Part shown: piece by piece, positions 35,416-47,828 of the stretch
Layout of the letters: the number at the start of each line of letters is the position of its first letter
Position numbering within the stretch: the first letter of the stretch is position 1
From: Phoenix dactylifera
Taxonomy: Eukaryota > Streptophyta > Magnoliopsida > Arecales > Arecaceae
Assembly (NCBI RefSeq): GCF_009389715.1
Contig: NC_052400.1
Location: 3,100,001-3,164,000, forward strand
Reading direction: 5' to 3'
Length of the DNA stretch: 64,000 nt
Translations under genes and position numbers: made by a program
Notes under the pieces: generated by a model
What the model saw: the letters and a program-made list of their open reading frames with translations, nothing else
Database searches by the model: none
Told to the model about the DNA's origin: nothing

Positions 35416-38400
35416 AACAACTTAGATACTAGAAATAATGATTATTATTTAACTTTATATTGTCCACTGATGTGGTTAGCATTTGACCTGAGCTTGGTGT
35501 GTAGGTCGGCATCATCCTAACTGTGCTAGTGACCGAAATAAATTTCCCTTTAGTCTTGGACGGGGTGTTGGATGGGTGGAACTTAGCAGTGGAAAAATGT
35601 CATTTGTCTCTCATTGAAGTCTATTTAAGGATTGTTAATGCCATCAAGCAATGATTACAATCTTTTAGAACCTGTAGTTAATTTCTACCCATATGCATGA
35701 CTTGGTAGTCATTACTGAACCCTCTTTTATATATAGGCAACCTGGGGACCATCTTGTAAATAATATTTCTCTTCAAAATTTTTGTCTCTCTCTCAAACTC
35801 TTCCTATGTCCCTAGAATCCAGTTAAGTTAATCATCAAAAGATCTCTTGTTGGACAAACTCCGACAATCAACCTGTTTCTTCTTCTTATTTTCAAATCGG
35901 CGAGCCATTGTTCAACTTGAGCTCAAGTTTATTTACTAATATCGGCTTCTACCAACTCTCCAGCAAGTATCACGCTTGGAGCTTCGTTACAAACTTCAAC
36001 TCTTCACCTCAATTATCAACCAACTTCAATTTTTCAATTCGAATTCCAGCAGCAACATCTATCTACATAGGTACAACAAATATGACCAACATCATTGCTC
36101 ATATTCCGTGCAATTAAAAATTATTAAAGAGTAAAATATTAATTATCACAATACACCTGACCATATTACTATTTATTAAATAAAAAATTCTATTTTATCT
36201 AGTTGGTGCAGTTATTGGGCAAAAATTGGGAAAACCAACCAAACAGTGCCTATCACTGTATAATACTGTAGATAAATGATTTTGAGTTATTTTAACCTTT
36301 GATTGGAGAGCGAAGGACATGGGCTGGTTTCTGGCCCGGTATCGTTTTTTGCATGCACGTGGTTTTCTTTTCTAGAAGGGTAAGTCAGGCTTTGCTCCTT
36401 ATTAAAAGGAAAACCGAGACCGTTGCTGACTAACGTGGGGACCCGGGCATTTGCTTCTGGAGCGAAACAGTTGACTGACCGGCACCGCTTGGGTGACCGG
36501 GAGTAGACGGTGAGCCATCTCAGCCGTCGGCTCGCTTAGCCGGATGGGTGTAGGCGAAACGGTAAGTTTGACCAAGAAAGGAGAGCATACGAATAATTAA
36601 AGTGTGTCTCGAGCTAGCGATTGTAGACACGTGGCGTTTAGCATCCGCGGTGATGAGGATAACTGGCGTCATTGTAGGGGACGAAAATCGTGGAAGCGCA
36701 TATATATTATATATATGGATGGATGCATGCATGCATGAATGCATGCATTAGCTGGTTCAAGCGCCCACGTATGCTTATTGGATGGGCTTTGACATACACA
36801 TTGGCCCATAAGGCCCGATTATATTGATGTTTCTAGTTTTCCCTCTCTTTCGTCCATGCTTACAATATTGCTCTGGTTTTAAGAATATCACAATTTATTC
36901 TTTGCCTTCTTTATAGCTGCTTTGCCTCTTTCACAATTATTTTATTGATTTCGAGTTTTATGTTGCAATGTTTCTATTTGTTGCATTAGTAAAGCTAATA
37001 GCGAATAAATCCCCATTTGTTAGTGTTCATGATAATGCCGTTTAACAAACATGTTTGATATATTGTACTCTCTTGTAAGCTTGCATCAAAAACAATATTT
37101 TTTGAAATAAAAATTTATGATGCATTTAGAAAATGAACTAATATTAAAAAATTTCCTTATCAACAAATCTATATTGTATCCATGCATTCTTTTGAATAGA
37201 GGAGAGGTACCAACATTTTGGGTCAAAAACTATCTTGGTCTCCTTCACTCTTAGCAGCTGCAGTAGATTTTGTATGCCAAACAAAAAAAATAAAGGATAA
37301 AGCAATATTCTTATTAGATGTCATGCATTTCTTTTGTAAAAATATTATACCTATCTATATTCGTTGGGGCTGAAAGTGGGTCGGATTATATCTGACTGTA
37401 TTTGTTTCCCTATATAATTTGGATCGGATTCAGATACTAGTTTTTTGGTTCGATCGGGTCTAGATACAAATTTGAATAGTCTATTCAAAAAAATTTCAGA
37501 TATGGATACAATATGATTTTTTCAGATTCGGATCTGGATCTGAATATCTATATAATAAGAGTAAGTAAAAAGAAGAAGTTTAAGTTAAGTTAAATCAAAG
37601 AACCAATTAAGTGATTAACTAAATGTAAACTAAAAAAATCTAAATATCGGATGATCGTCATTTAAAATAATAATCCAAATACAGAATACTTGATTTGAAT
37701 AAAATTCTTTGAATCACTTCGCATGCTTGAAAGGCTCAAACCTCTCATTCGTCTATTAATTTCATCCTTCTTTCTTCTTCGTCATCTTCAAACAACTAAA
37801 GTTTCAAAGGTTCTTTCCATTTCCTAGTTGCCACTCAGTGATTGCAACCGGCCACAACCATGAGATGCCTTAGAGGTTTCATAGATCCGGTTTATTTTGG
37901 CGACAAGCAACCTTTAGTGGTATATCCTTTATAAATTGTCAGTTTTTATTATTGATAAATGCTTATTAGAATTATATTTTTTAAAATTGAATATTTTCTT
38001 TATGATCATATCTTTATTGTTAATTTTCATGATTGAATTTTACTCAAATTTGATTAATATCCAAAAAAGTATCCAATTTATATCCTATTTAAATAAAAAA
38101 TATGGATATGTTTAATATCCAGTTCATTTTGGTATCCATTTATAATAAATATGGATATGCTTAACATCCGATTTGTATCCACGTCTATTTAAAATAAATA
38201 TGGATATTAATTTTGATATCCGTTTAATATTCGTATCTGTATCCATATTGATTAAAATATATAGATATATCAATATCCGATCCAAGCCGATTTATTTTTA
38301 GCCCTATTATTCGTAGGAACTATAGTATACTGTATCATGGGCTACTGGGTCTAGAATTCTGTCTCTTTGGACTTAAGCCCATCAAACAAATTGCTTACCG

Positions 38401-39557
38401 TCATGACAAATGTGAGGAACATGGGCTTAAGTAATGGACCTTGTTGCCAGGGTAATATGGGCCAGGTGCAGGTGACGTTTCCTACTGGTCCAAGCCTGTA
38501 ATGGCTATTTTATGAATTCTGGAATCTGGATCCTTATAATGGGCCATAAAATTATGACAGCATTTATTTATTTATTTGTTATATTTGTTTTATAAATAAC
38601 TACATTTTGGAAGGTCTCACTCAATCTTGACAGTTCCATGGACTGTGAACGGCCTGGAATTGCTCGCCATAATATTAATTCCACAAGGCATGATGGAATT
38701 TTCTGCGGCAGATGAGAGATTGGTGGAATTCACAAGGTATCCATTGCATCCAAACACATGTTCGCATGGCAACCTTATTTGCGTAGCACTCAATAGAGAT
38801 CTTTAAATCGAATGTGACATGCAGATTGTGATCCAGAATTAAAACTGCAGCCCCGAAATTGGAGAGAACTATCTCGCACTTGATCATGAACGCCAAGAGT
38901 TCATTTATGCCCTTGTTCGATAGAACTTCATATATATATATCCTCGAAAGAAAAAAAAATACATCTCTCATGCACCATGGCAATCAGATTGTCTAGTTCC
39001 TAAAAGCTGCATTTATTATATGCTCATCTCGATAATTGGCTCATAGAAATTGGACGACTTGATTAGTATAGTGTCTGATTTTGCCCAACAAAAGAGATAA
39101 TTTCAAAGGCATATCCTTCTCCTCCTTCTGATGTTTGAAATCATTGCGGTGCAACATTGGATTATTTTTTAAAATTTGTCATGGCAACTTTTTGCGAAAA
39201 CTATTGCATATGGTTGATATGTCTAGTAAAATTATTGGAGGGTAAGCAAAAAGGTCAATTTTTTTGATCTCTAGATTAATTCATGATACCAAGTGCGCAG
39301 ATAGTCCTGGATATAACAATCACACAATATTTTAGCCATACCCTATCTTATTTTGTTATTTTTCTTCTCTTCTTTGTCATTTTTCAAACCAGTGGGATGC
39401 TGGATTTTTTTTTTTTTTAATATAATTTCCAAGGTCCCAGGTGGTCCCAATGGGCTCCTCCGATCTGTTTATGGGGGGACCTCATAATGGGATAATGGAC
39501 CGAGCCTGAGCTGATGACATGATTATTTTTTGAAGGACTTGCACATCGTGGCCTAAA
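35416..39557. other. Intergenic DNA
   Basis: No gene supported. It includes an ATGCATGC-rich stretch at 36718-36750, a GC-richer patch at 36420-36540, and an AT-rich dispersed repeat at about 37375-38290. The open frame at 38675-38983 (minus) has no recognisable family. Confidence 0.5.
37375..38290. repeat. Dispersed AT-rich repeat, copy 2
   Basis: Many ATATGGATATG, TATCC(A/G)TTTA and GGATCGGATTCAGATAC-like motifs recur. In style and words it matches the repeats near 27385 and 57772. The ends are undefined. Confidence 0.45.
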
Positions 39558-40084
39558 CAATCTTCAAAAAAAAAATTGCCGACATATACATACTGACGCT
39601 AGATAGAAATATCGATAATTTTGACTCCGACGCCAAAATTTGCTGACGCTTCTAAGTAGTATCGGCAGGGGTCATGGAAAGCAAATTGTTAGACGAAACT
39701 TATAAGCATCGTCAGAGGCTAAGGAGGGAGAGAAAGGAGTTGACGATGCTTAAAAGCGTTGTCAGACTCCTATGCACTAACCTCCTCCTCTTAACACTAA
39801 CTTTCACTAAACTCCGCCTAAACACTAACTTGAGACGATACTTATAAGCGTCATCGTTGGCCAAGAGGGGAAGCACCAGACAGCGCTTAAAAGCGTCGTC
39901 GGACTCCTAAGCACTAACCCCCTCCTTTTAACACTAACTTCTACTAAACACTGCCTAAACACTAACCTAAGACGATGCTTATAAACATCGTTGGAAGCCT
40001 AGGACCTAAGATGACACTCGTAAGCGTCGACGAAAGCCTAGGACCTAAGACGCCAACACAACAAACCCCTTTTTAGAAGAACCC

Positions 40085-40620
40085 ATCAAACTTTTCTGCT
40101 TTCTCCAACCCTAGCCCCCTTTACCTTCTCTCTGGCACCTCCGAATCCCTTCTCTCAGAACAACGGCAACAACAACAACAAGTGCTTTCCTCTTGCTTCG
40201 CCTCTTTTTCTCTGTTGTTCTCGTGAATTTTGCTACTACTGCTAAATCCTTTCTCTTCTAAGCCGACCGATGAGATCACCACCGTCTCTGAGAGGATCGA
40301 GGGCATCGATCCCCTCCTCGAATGCATCCAAGCCCTTAAGATCAAGAGCTCTCTCCCCCTCTCTTCCCTCAACTCCAGAAAATAGCCTCTTTCTGGTTCG
40401 CTTCTCATTTTATTCTCTTCTTCGATGGATCGTTGCAGACCACGCCATTGTTGAAATCTCTGCCTCCTTCCGAGAGCTCCTTGACGGATATTCTCGTGAG
40501 GAAACCCTCCTCCACCTCCTCTGTATCAGGTGAAGAAACCTTTCGAGAGCTCCTTTACTTTTTTATTACATGTTTCTGGAGAAATTTAAAGGATGGATTC
40601 AACTATGTGCTCTTGCTTCT
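40085..40620 (+). pseudogene. Unrecognised gene-derived segment inside the Pack-CACTA
   Basis: GC-richer sequence with a 5'-UTR-like CT-rich start. One plus frame (about 40262-40382) reads DEITTVSERIEGIDPLLECI followed by QALKIKSSLPLSSLNSRK and a stop; after an intron-like TTGCAG (about 40436) another reads LLKSLPPSESSLTDILVRKP. It looks like exonic DNA from a cellular gene but I do not recognise the family. It lies immediately upstream of the P450-reductase piece, so it could be a second captured gene. Confidence 0.4.
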
Positions 40621-40626
40621 CTGGTA

Positions 40627-41300
40627 GAGGTCGGGTGGCGAGAAGGCCACCTGGCAATCAATCCCCCGCGGCCGCTGGCAGTCGAGGAGGAGCCAGAGTA
40701 CGAGCTTGATGGTGGGAGAAAGAAGGTCACCATCTTCTTTGGCACCTAGACCGGCGCCGCAGAAGGCTTTGCTAAGGTCAAGATCTTCGATTTGATTACG
40801 CCGCACTTCTTATCTTGGAAATTATTCCCTCTCAAAAAAATGTTTCTTTTATTTTTATTTTCTTTTTTTCAATTTCTTTTCCCTAACTTGAAAAATCCAT
40901 GCCTTGACCAATCTCCGCTAAGGAGGCAAGGGTGTGATATGAGAAGGTCATCTTCAAAGTTGTTGATCTTGTATGACTTTTTCTACTTCCTTGTCTTTTC
41001 TTGGAATATTATTAGATGAGTCGAGAATTCCGACTCGTTTGATTGATTATTTGTGGTTTGATCTTGATCATTGGCTCGTTTTTGTTTGCTCCACTATTCA
41101 TAGGATGATTACTCAGCTGATGATGATGGATACGAGGAGAAGATGAAGAAAAAGACATTGAAGTTGTTCTTCTTTGGCAATGTGAGTTGTAATTTGTATG
41201 TTATTCTTTCTTTCCAGTTTCCCCTACAATTATTCTTTTATTTACCAATTTTGGGTGAGCCAACGGATAATGCTGCTAGGTTCTATACATGGTTTATCGA
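40627..41300 (+). pseudogene. Captured fragment of NADPH-cytochrome P450 reductase (FMN domain), decayed
   Basis: Three exon-like blocks in the order and sense of a plant P450 reductase. Block 1 (40627-~40790) ends PEYELDGGRKKVTIFFGT, stop, TGAAEGFAKVK, matching the FMN phosphate loop FFGTQTGTAEGFAK with Gln changed to TAG (40747-40749). Block 2 (~40915-40970) reads KEARV, stop (40935-40937), YEKVIFKVVDL. Block 3 (41104-41181) reads [20 protein letters not shown] then LFFFGN, and the following piece (41252-~41300) reads [16 protein letters not shown]. The real enzyme has YEKA.FKVVDLDDYA...[20 protein letters not shown] here. GT...AG intron-like gaps remain between blocks, so capture was from genomic DNA, not from mRNA. 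The NADPH/FAD part is absent. It cannot make an enzyme. Confidence 0.85.
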
Positions 41301-41704
41301 GGTTAGAGGAGATTTTAATAGCCTTTAGTAAAACTGTCTTATACTGTGTTGTCTTTTGCAATAGCGTATTGAAGGCAGTGTCTGGGCCTCTGGCTGTTTG
41401 GTTTTAGGGGAAGGAGAGGAAAGTTTGGCCAAATTGTAAACAGTTTATACTAATCATGCATCTTTTAAATTATTTTTTTTTAAAAATAATTATAACGATG
41501 CCTTAAAGCATTACTATTAGAAGCGTTGCTAATTAGCGGTGCTTATAAGCGTCTCTAAATGTAGTGTTGGCAGTTAGCGACGCTTTCTCCAAATGTCGGT
41601 AAATTTTTTTACAATGCTAATATTGTTAATACTTTTGCGATGCTTTATAAAGCGTCGGTATACGCAATAAAAAGCATTGGTACTGTCCGATTTTTTTTAT
41701 AATG

Positions 41705-43176
41705 GGTGTAGATGCGTAGAACTATGCTGCAAAATCTCGCGTGAATTCTTTCGTGCATGTCTTGCTGGTTTTAGTGATACTGTGAGTTATTTTAACCTTC
41801 ATACTAACAAAACTCTGAAGCTCAAATAAATATTTTTTTTGAGGGAAAATTCACTCATGTCACTTCCTTGGATATTCTGACAGCACGGATCACTCACTCT
41901 TACTGTGGGAGGACTGCCTGATATATAATGTGGGTTACAGGCAGCAAGGAGGTGACACTTACTGGCAACCAATATCTCTGTCATCTTTGTATAAGCAAAA
42001 GGAATAAACAAAGTTCTTTGTTATCTCTCTATTATCTTTGCCAAAAAAAAAAAAAAAAATTCTTGGGAGTCTAAACCAAAAGCACTGTGTGCTCCCTTAC
42101 GCCATGGCATGCTTGGCTTGAAACCAGTAATAACAGTGTGACCCACTAGTTGATAACCCATCAAGTCTCTTAGCAGGGTGGCAAAAATCCAGGAGGCCAT
42201 CACTAAAGAGACATGTGGGAGGATCCGAAGATTGTAATAATCTTATTACTTCTACATGAAAGGTGGCTCCTACGTTTCTAAATTAGGTTTGCAAGATCTT
42301 GGGTGATGCATTCAGAGAGACTGATGTTTGGGATCGATTTGGTTGTCTCATATTAACTTTGCCAACAATATTTTATATCCAAATAATTTATTTGAGTGTT
42401 TTTCCAAATTTGTTAGTGTAAATATATATCAGGCTATTAAAGAAATACCAACAACTCTAGGAATCGGTATAGTTGAAAATAAAAGAGTAAGTGGTGAGAA
42501 TTGTATTTCTATCTGTCTTTTACAATGTATAGGAGCAGCCCTTATATAGTACGAGAAGACTGATCAAGTTTGGCACAATCAATCACAAATCAATTAAAGT
42601 CCTAATCAATCATATTATTCTAACAGTATGATTATTTCACATGTGCAAAGTGGCTACATTGCAAACAATCAAGTATTTATTTGTATAATTAATTGTGAAC
42701 TCTAGAATCATTAACCATGATTTGTAACATTAAAATTGGTTAGAAATCAAAATCATGCATTTTTGATATTTTTTATCCGTGCAACAACTGAAAACAAAAT
42801 TGTCCTTCACATTTCAATTTGATCTATAGTTTAGAAATATCTAAATTAGTAAAAATTTGATCAGTATATATTTTAAAATATTTGAACTAAAATCAACATT
42901 TTGAATTGCAAATTATATAGTTTATTTTATGTTTTTGTTCACTAGCTATATTTCCACCATTTTTTTAAAATAAAAGAATCAATTTCTAAGTATTTTATAT
43001 TTTTTAGATCATGGTTAATGATATATTTTCATTTTGAAAGTCGTTTATTATTGTTAACTAAGAAGTATTTGGAATCAAATAATCTCACAAGCATCCAAGT
43101 CTCTTTCTCTCTCTCATCTACATACACACATACATACATATGTGTATATATACAGAGAGAAAGAGAGCTGAACCTG
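41705..43176. other. Intergenic DNA
   Basis: AT-rich with an A-run at 42043-42058 and no recognisable gene. A CT/GA-rich near-palindrome (CTCTTTCTCTCTCTC ... GAGAGAAAGAGAG) spans about 43099-43168, directly before the fold-back element. Confidence 0.5.
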
Positions 43177-43506
43177 GTTACACTCAAGTGGATCTCACTC
43201 AAATTTGGTCAAGTCTAAATTAAACAACGGAAGTTCAATATCGTTGATCTAAGCCATTAGATATGATTTATCTTTAAATTACTTATTCACAAAAAATTAT
43301 ATGATTGGAGTCCTCTAGCTTATGCATCAAGTAATAAAAAAATATATAATTTAATTTTATTTAGATTGTCTAATTTTTTAACTATTTGAAGAATAAGTTA
43401 GGAATCTTCAAATTACATAATTTTTGACGTATAAGTATTTAATTTAGAATCCCACTATCTAATATAGATCTCACTATATTTGAACGGAGATCCACTTGAG
43501 TGTAAC
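43177..43506. mobile_element. Fold-back MITE-like element, 330 bp, 20-bp perfect terminal inverted repeats
   Basis: The left end GTTACACTCAAGTGGATCTC is exactly reversed at the right end (43487-43506). Inside, weaker inverted similarity continues (AAAAATTATATGATT versus AAAAATTATGTAATT), so the whole unit could fold on itself. No target duplication was found and the superfamily is unassigned. Confidence 0.72.
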
Positions 43507-44479
43507 TAAATGTTACTATCTTTTTATACACACACACATATATATATATATATAAAATTAACTATGTTGAAGGAAGTAATTAATTAAATATACTTAGCAT
43601 GTGCCGGTATTGAAGAAATATCAGTTAGCGAAAGCTTATCTTAGTAGTAGATTATTAATGGCGATGCTACTTGTTCGAGCAGTAATGATTAATTTAAACA
43701 AGAGATTAGCTTAACCCCAAGATCTAGCACCACGGCGGAATGGAAGGGTATCCAATGCAAATATTCCCCCAGTCCACGAATTCCATCGGCAGGGGGCTCA
43801 CTCCTTTTCCCTACTTTATTTCATGTCGTGAGAGGACCCGAGCAAAAAGACAAAGGAATCGACCATCCCATCGTAATCTTCTTGGGATTGGCAACGAATC
43901 TATACGCAATTTATATATTTCCAAAGTAAACGGTCTGTATATTTGTGTTCATCAGATGTGATCGGTGACACGTCACCTAGCTTCCTCTCCTTCTACGCTT
44001 TCCACACCCTTTTTTATTTTTTTTGGTTATATGCATGCATGGTTACAGGAATGCAGGAAATTAAAAGAAAGAAATCCAGGTGGCAAGTCAAGCAATACGC
44101 TCCAAGGGTGTCCCAACCAAGTGGATGTCTCCATCTTTCATTTCCTTGTTGTCTGCATGCATATTTGTTACTGTACCTTCTCATGCTAGATCATTTCATT
44201 AGATCTGTGTTTGTCACTCAACAATTTGAGTGACCCATTAGCAAAACTTGGTTAGCACTTCGTATATGTTCGACAACACTGAAATCTGGACCTTTTAGCT
44301 ATGTTTCTATTGTACCCAGGCCTAGAACGTGCAATTAGTCTCCTGCGGAGATGACCTTTTCATGTTATCGTGTGTATAGTTGCGGCCATTCCAATACCTT
44401 GCCATGCTCATTGAAATGTATGCTGAAACCCTCTATGTATCTCTTAGATACTAAGGGCTCGGGTAAGAGAGGTTTTGCA

Positions 44480-44718
44480 ATTTTAGAATCTAGTCAGATG
44501 ATTTGGTTGAAAATTCTAAAAAATATATAGATTAGTCTAATACAACTAGCAAAATTTTAGGATTACAGGTTGGACCAGATATATATTCATAAATATCCAA
44601 AAGGTTGGACCAGATAGACCTATTCTAGTTTGTAATCTTATGATTTTGTTAATTGTACTGATCTAACTAATAAATTCTTCAAAATTTTCAGTCTGATCAT
44701 CCAAATAGATTTTTAGTA
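44480..44718. mobile_element. Fold-back MITE-like element, about 240 bp
   Basis: Left-half words GATTTGGTTGAAAATTCTAA, ACAACTAGCAAAATTTTAGG, ATTACAGGTTGGACCAGAT reappear inverted in the right half (GATTTGGATGATCAGACTG, ACAATTAACAAAATCATAAG, ATTACAAACTAG). The two arms are imperfect copies around a short spacer near 44585-44610. The borders are approximate. Confidence 0.6.
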
Positions 44719-47700
44719 ATGTTTACTCTCAAACTATTTTATAGGATCAAATGCAATTAATAGAGTTCTGCTCACTCATGTTAGAAGTGCTCATGCATGT
44801 TCTCCATACATTACCATTGATTCCTTAATTGAGATAAGTTTCCACTGATCAACAAACCTAATTAATTTGCGCTACCATAAAAACAAGGGAAAATGCACAA
44901 TACCATACAAACACACTCTCTTTAACACTCCATTTCTGCAGGCACCTGCAGGGAATTTTTTTTCAAGAAAAAAAAAATCCTCCATTTAATGGGGCCCATG
45001 CATGGGAGGACGAGGTTAAGGACCTAGTTGCTAAGTTTTAGGTATGTTCTTTATTATTTATTTTAGAGAGATAAATTACAGTTAATGATGTGATGGGAAT
45101 AAATGCCATTCTTTTTTTTTTTTTTTTTTTGGAAGCGTGGGGGGAGAATCTTTCCTTCAATTTTTCCTTCCCCTCATTCCATGTGCTGCTGTGCATGGTG
45201 ACGTCTAGAACACGTGAAGAGGCTTCACCTTATCAGTCCTGCCATCTTAGGTGGACGCACAAATATCCAAGAGTATTTAGGCTGCATCTTAGAAAAAGAG
45301 GGAGGGGACCCTCTTCCTTCTTTCCTCTAGCCCACAAGGTGTTTGTTTTCGGACAAAAAGCTTTTCACAAGAAGAAAATAATATAATCCCAAAGCCCGTT
45401 TCGGCCACTTACACTGTTTCTTGTGAACCTTGCGATCTCTCACGGATCTGAAGCACTTTCTTTTTAAGTCTCCTCCACTTGCTTCTTTTCTTGCTGTGTA
45501 TTCCTCTAATGATTCCTCTCCTTGTCTCCAGATTTTATTTATGTCGTGATTAGTTTTACTAAAGCAACCTTCCTTATCTCATATAATTACTATACCCACC
45601 TTCCTGACCAAACCAAGTGTAGTGGCATTCCTCAGAACATGCCTTAGTCCACTACATCACAAAATATTCTAAATAAAATTAGTCAATAAAGTCAACATAG
45701 AATATATTGCAATTTATGTTGAATAGGAAAATTGGATTGGACGCTCTATGCATGGCACTTTTATATTACCGCAACATTTCAGAAGATCTTGTTTGTGCAA
45801 GAAAAGCCTAGCCCTTCGTTGCGCTTTTATCCACTGCTGTATAGCAAATGGCTCTATATTAGGCTTCTGGCCACTGCTGCCTGCTTCTATCTCTTCCTAT
45901 GTTTTAGATACCAAAGTAATATCACCAATCAACAAATAAGACATAGTGAAGTATCTTATTTCTTCAGAAAGTAAACTCAGTAACGAATCAGTTGGAAGCA
46001 GTAAGCAATCGATGAAAAAAAAGGTATAACAAAAGTGAAAATCCATGCAGAAGAACAAGAATGCTATCATTGGAACATGACAAACTATAATGGAGACATT
46101 AGTTCTTCTGCGAGGATTGGAATCGATCACTAAAAGGTTTTGAACATGCCCCTGCACTGGAATTGTCGATTGTGTTGTCTTTTGCTTGGTGCTGATCACA
46201 ACTGGAAAGAAGCCATACTTCGACGCATCCAAAGAAAGAAGATGCACACAAACAGTTCTACCATGGAGGAAGCTTTCTGAGCTGAATAGTTCACCAAGCA
46301 AGACAGGACTAGCTAGGCCCCAACAGACTGACCACCTACCCAACATATCTTCTTTTTGGGAATTTACCATCAAAAGAGTCTTTGAAAGTTTTGTGATGGC
46401 TATTCTAGGGCAGAAACCAATTGCCAACACCCAATCTAGCATAAAAACTGCTCCTGTCCCACAACAAAACCACTAGAACAAGATTTCCATTGCAGAGATT
46501 AATTGAGCTGCTAAGGACTGCCTCTGTCTCTCCACTGGAACATCCTCATGAATAGTTGCGGCACATGGCAGATTTCATCGAATTAGTAAGACCCAGTGAC
46601 GGAAAAGGATAGAGAAAGCTAGTAGTAACGTACAATCTTCACCAGGTGGTCCTGAAATCTATGATCCTCCTGCAAGCAAGCCATGCATCCAAATTGAATG
46701 AAAGGTTGCACCCCACTGGGCTAATTTGGTCGGGAGATCAAATCAGACATCAATTAATGCAAACTTAGAAGATTGTGAATCCTTTCATTTGAGGAAAGCA
46801 GATGGCCATGGCCACCTCTTGGAGCATCACATCATCACATCGCAATCATTCGATGTATATGGATGCTATTACCATGTTTTCTTCTTCTTTTTCCCCACCC
46901 TTTAATAGATTAAAGAAATGGCGTATTAGTTAAACTAAACCTGAATGGAAAGCCTAACTCCTTCCAACCCAGCAAACGCCATGTGGCTCGAGCAGCTTTT
47001 GCCTACCACCCCGGCGAGAGATCTGGGCAAGGAACATGTAGCTGCCGAAAGAGAGTGGCATTTTAGTAGTTTTCTGAAAATTGAGGGGCTGTTCTATGTG
47101 CAGTGTTATCAGGTAACGCAGTCCTTTTCCCAGCTCTATTATTGAAAATTCTTCCTTTTGGGATCGCAGATGTTTTACTGACAAATTGACAAATATACCC
47201 TTTGGCAATTTTGTTTTCTACAAAATTGTTCGCTCCATTCAAATGGCCCTAAGGACCCACAGTCACAATTTGCGCTCACCGATTGAACGGTTAAAATCTT
47301 ACCGATTTATCTCTCTAATGAAAAATTATATTCTATATATCATGTATCCGTACATACTTTTAATCATAATTGCTGATTCTTATAGGCTCTATTCATCAAG
47401 TACTCGTCTCGATGCTTTCTTACCGAACACGCGGGGGAATCGGTGCTTTCCCCGCGTGAACAGCTAAGGCCAGAGGTAAGGCAGCCTTAGCTCTTATTTA
47501 GCTATTCTCTTAGGGTCTGGCCTTCTGTCCTTTTTACAAGTCGTACCCTTCTGAACCTTCCTCCTCCTCTCATTCCTCACACAATCACTCTCATCCCCTT
47601 CCTCTCTTTCTTCCGTCACTATTTAACTCCTTTGGCGCTGCTTCTCTTCATAATTCTGTTCCTCTCTTTTCTCCTTCCTCTCTCCTCTCAAAGATCCACC

Positions 47701-47828
47701 ATCACCACGATTCCAATCCTCTGCAAGCTTTCTCCTTCCTCTCCCGAGGTCCTTGTGGCCTAAGTACTTCGCTGCATTCATTTGTTTGGGATCACCCGGC
47801 GTGGCCTTGGAGGCGAATACCAGTCTCG
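44719..47828. other. Intergenic DNA and SMR promoter/5' UTR
   Basis: No gene supported before 47829. The open frame at 45897-46442 (minus, 181 codons) shows no domain and is not matched by any convincing neighbour exon. From about 47530 the sequence becomes strongly pyrimidine-rich (CTCTTTCTTCC, CTCCTTCCTC), consistent with a 5' UTR of the SMR gene. I see no confident TATA box. Confidence 0.45.

Larger units (their letters stand above)
39558..41704. mobile_element. Degenerate CACTA-like element carrying captured gene pieces (Pack-CACTA)
   Basis: Both outer regions carry subterminal motifs shared with the CACTA element at 2879-5332: ATACTTATAAGCGTCATCG, TTAAAAGCGT(C/T)GTC and AAGCGTCGGTA. The left end (CAATCTTCAAAAAAAAAATT then GCCGAC) and the right end on the reverse strand (CATTATAAAAAAAATCGGAC) are recognisable corruptions of CACTA(C/T)AAGAAAA-type ends. 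No 3-bp duplication is visible, so the exact borders are uncertain. The interior (about 40080-41310) is GC-richer and contains gene-like, non-transposase sequence including a P450-reductase fragment. Confidence 0.7.

Noticed and set aside
39555-41707. 3-bp target duplication for the second CACTA-like element
   Set aside because: The flanking triplets (AAA and GGT) do not match at any border tried, so I leave the borders approximate.
45897-46442. 181-codon minus-strand frame
   Set aside because: No recognisable domain, no supporting splice partners, codon use like surrounding non-coding DNA.
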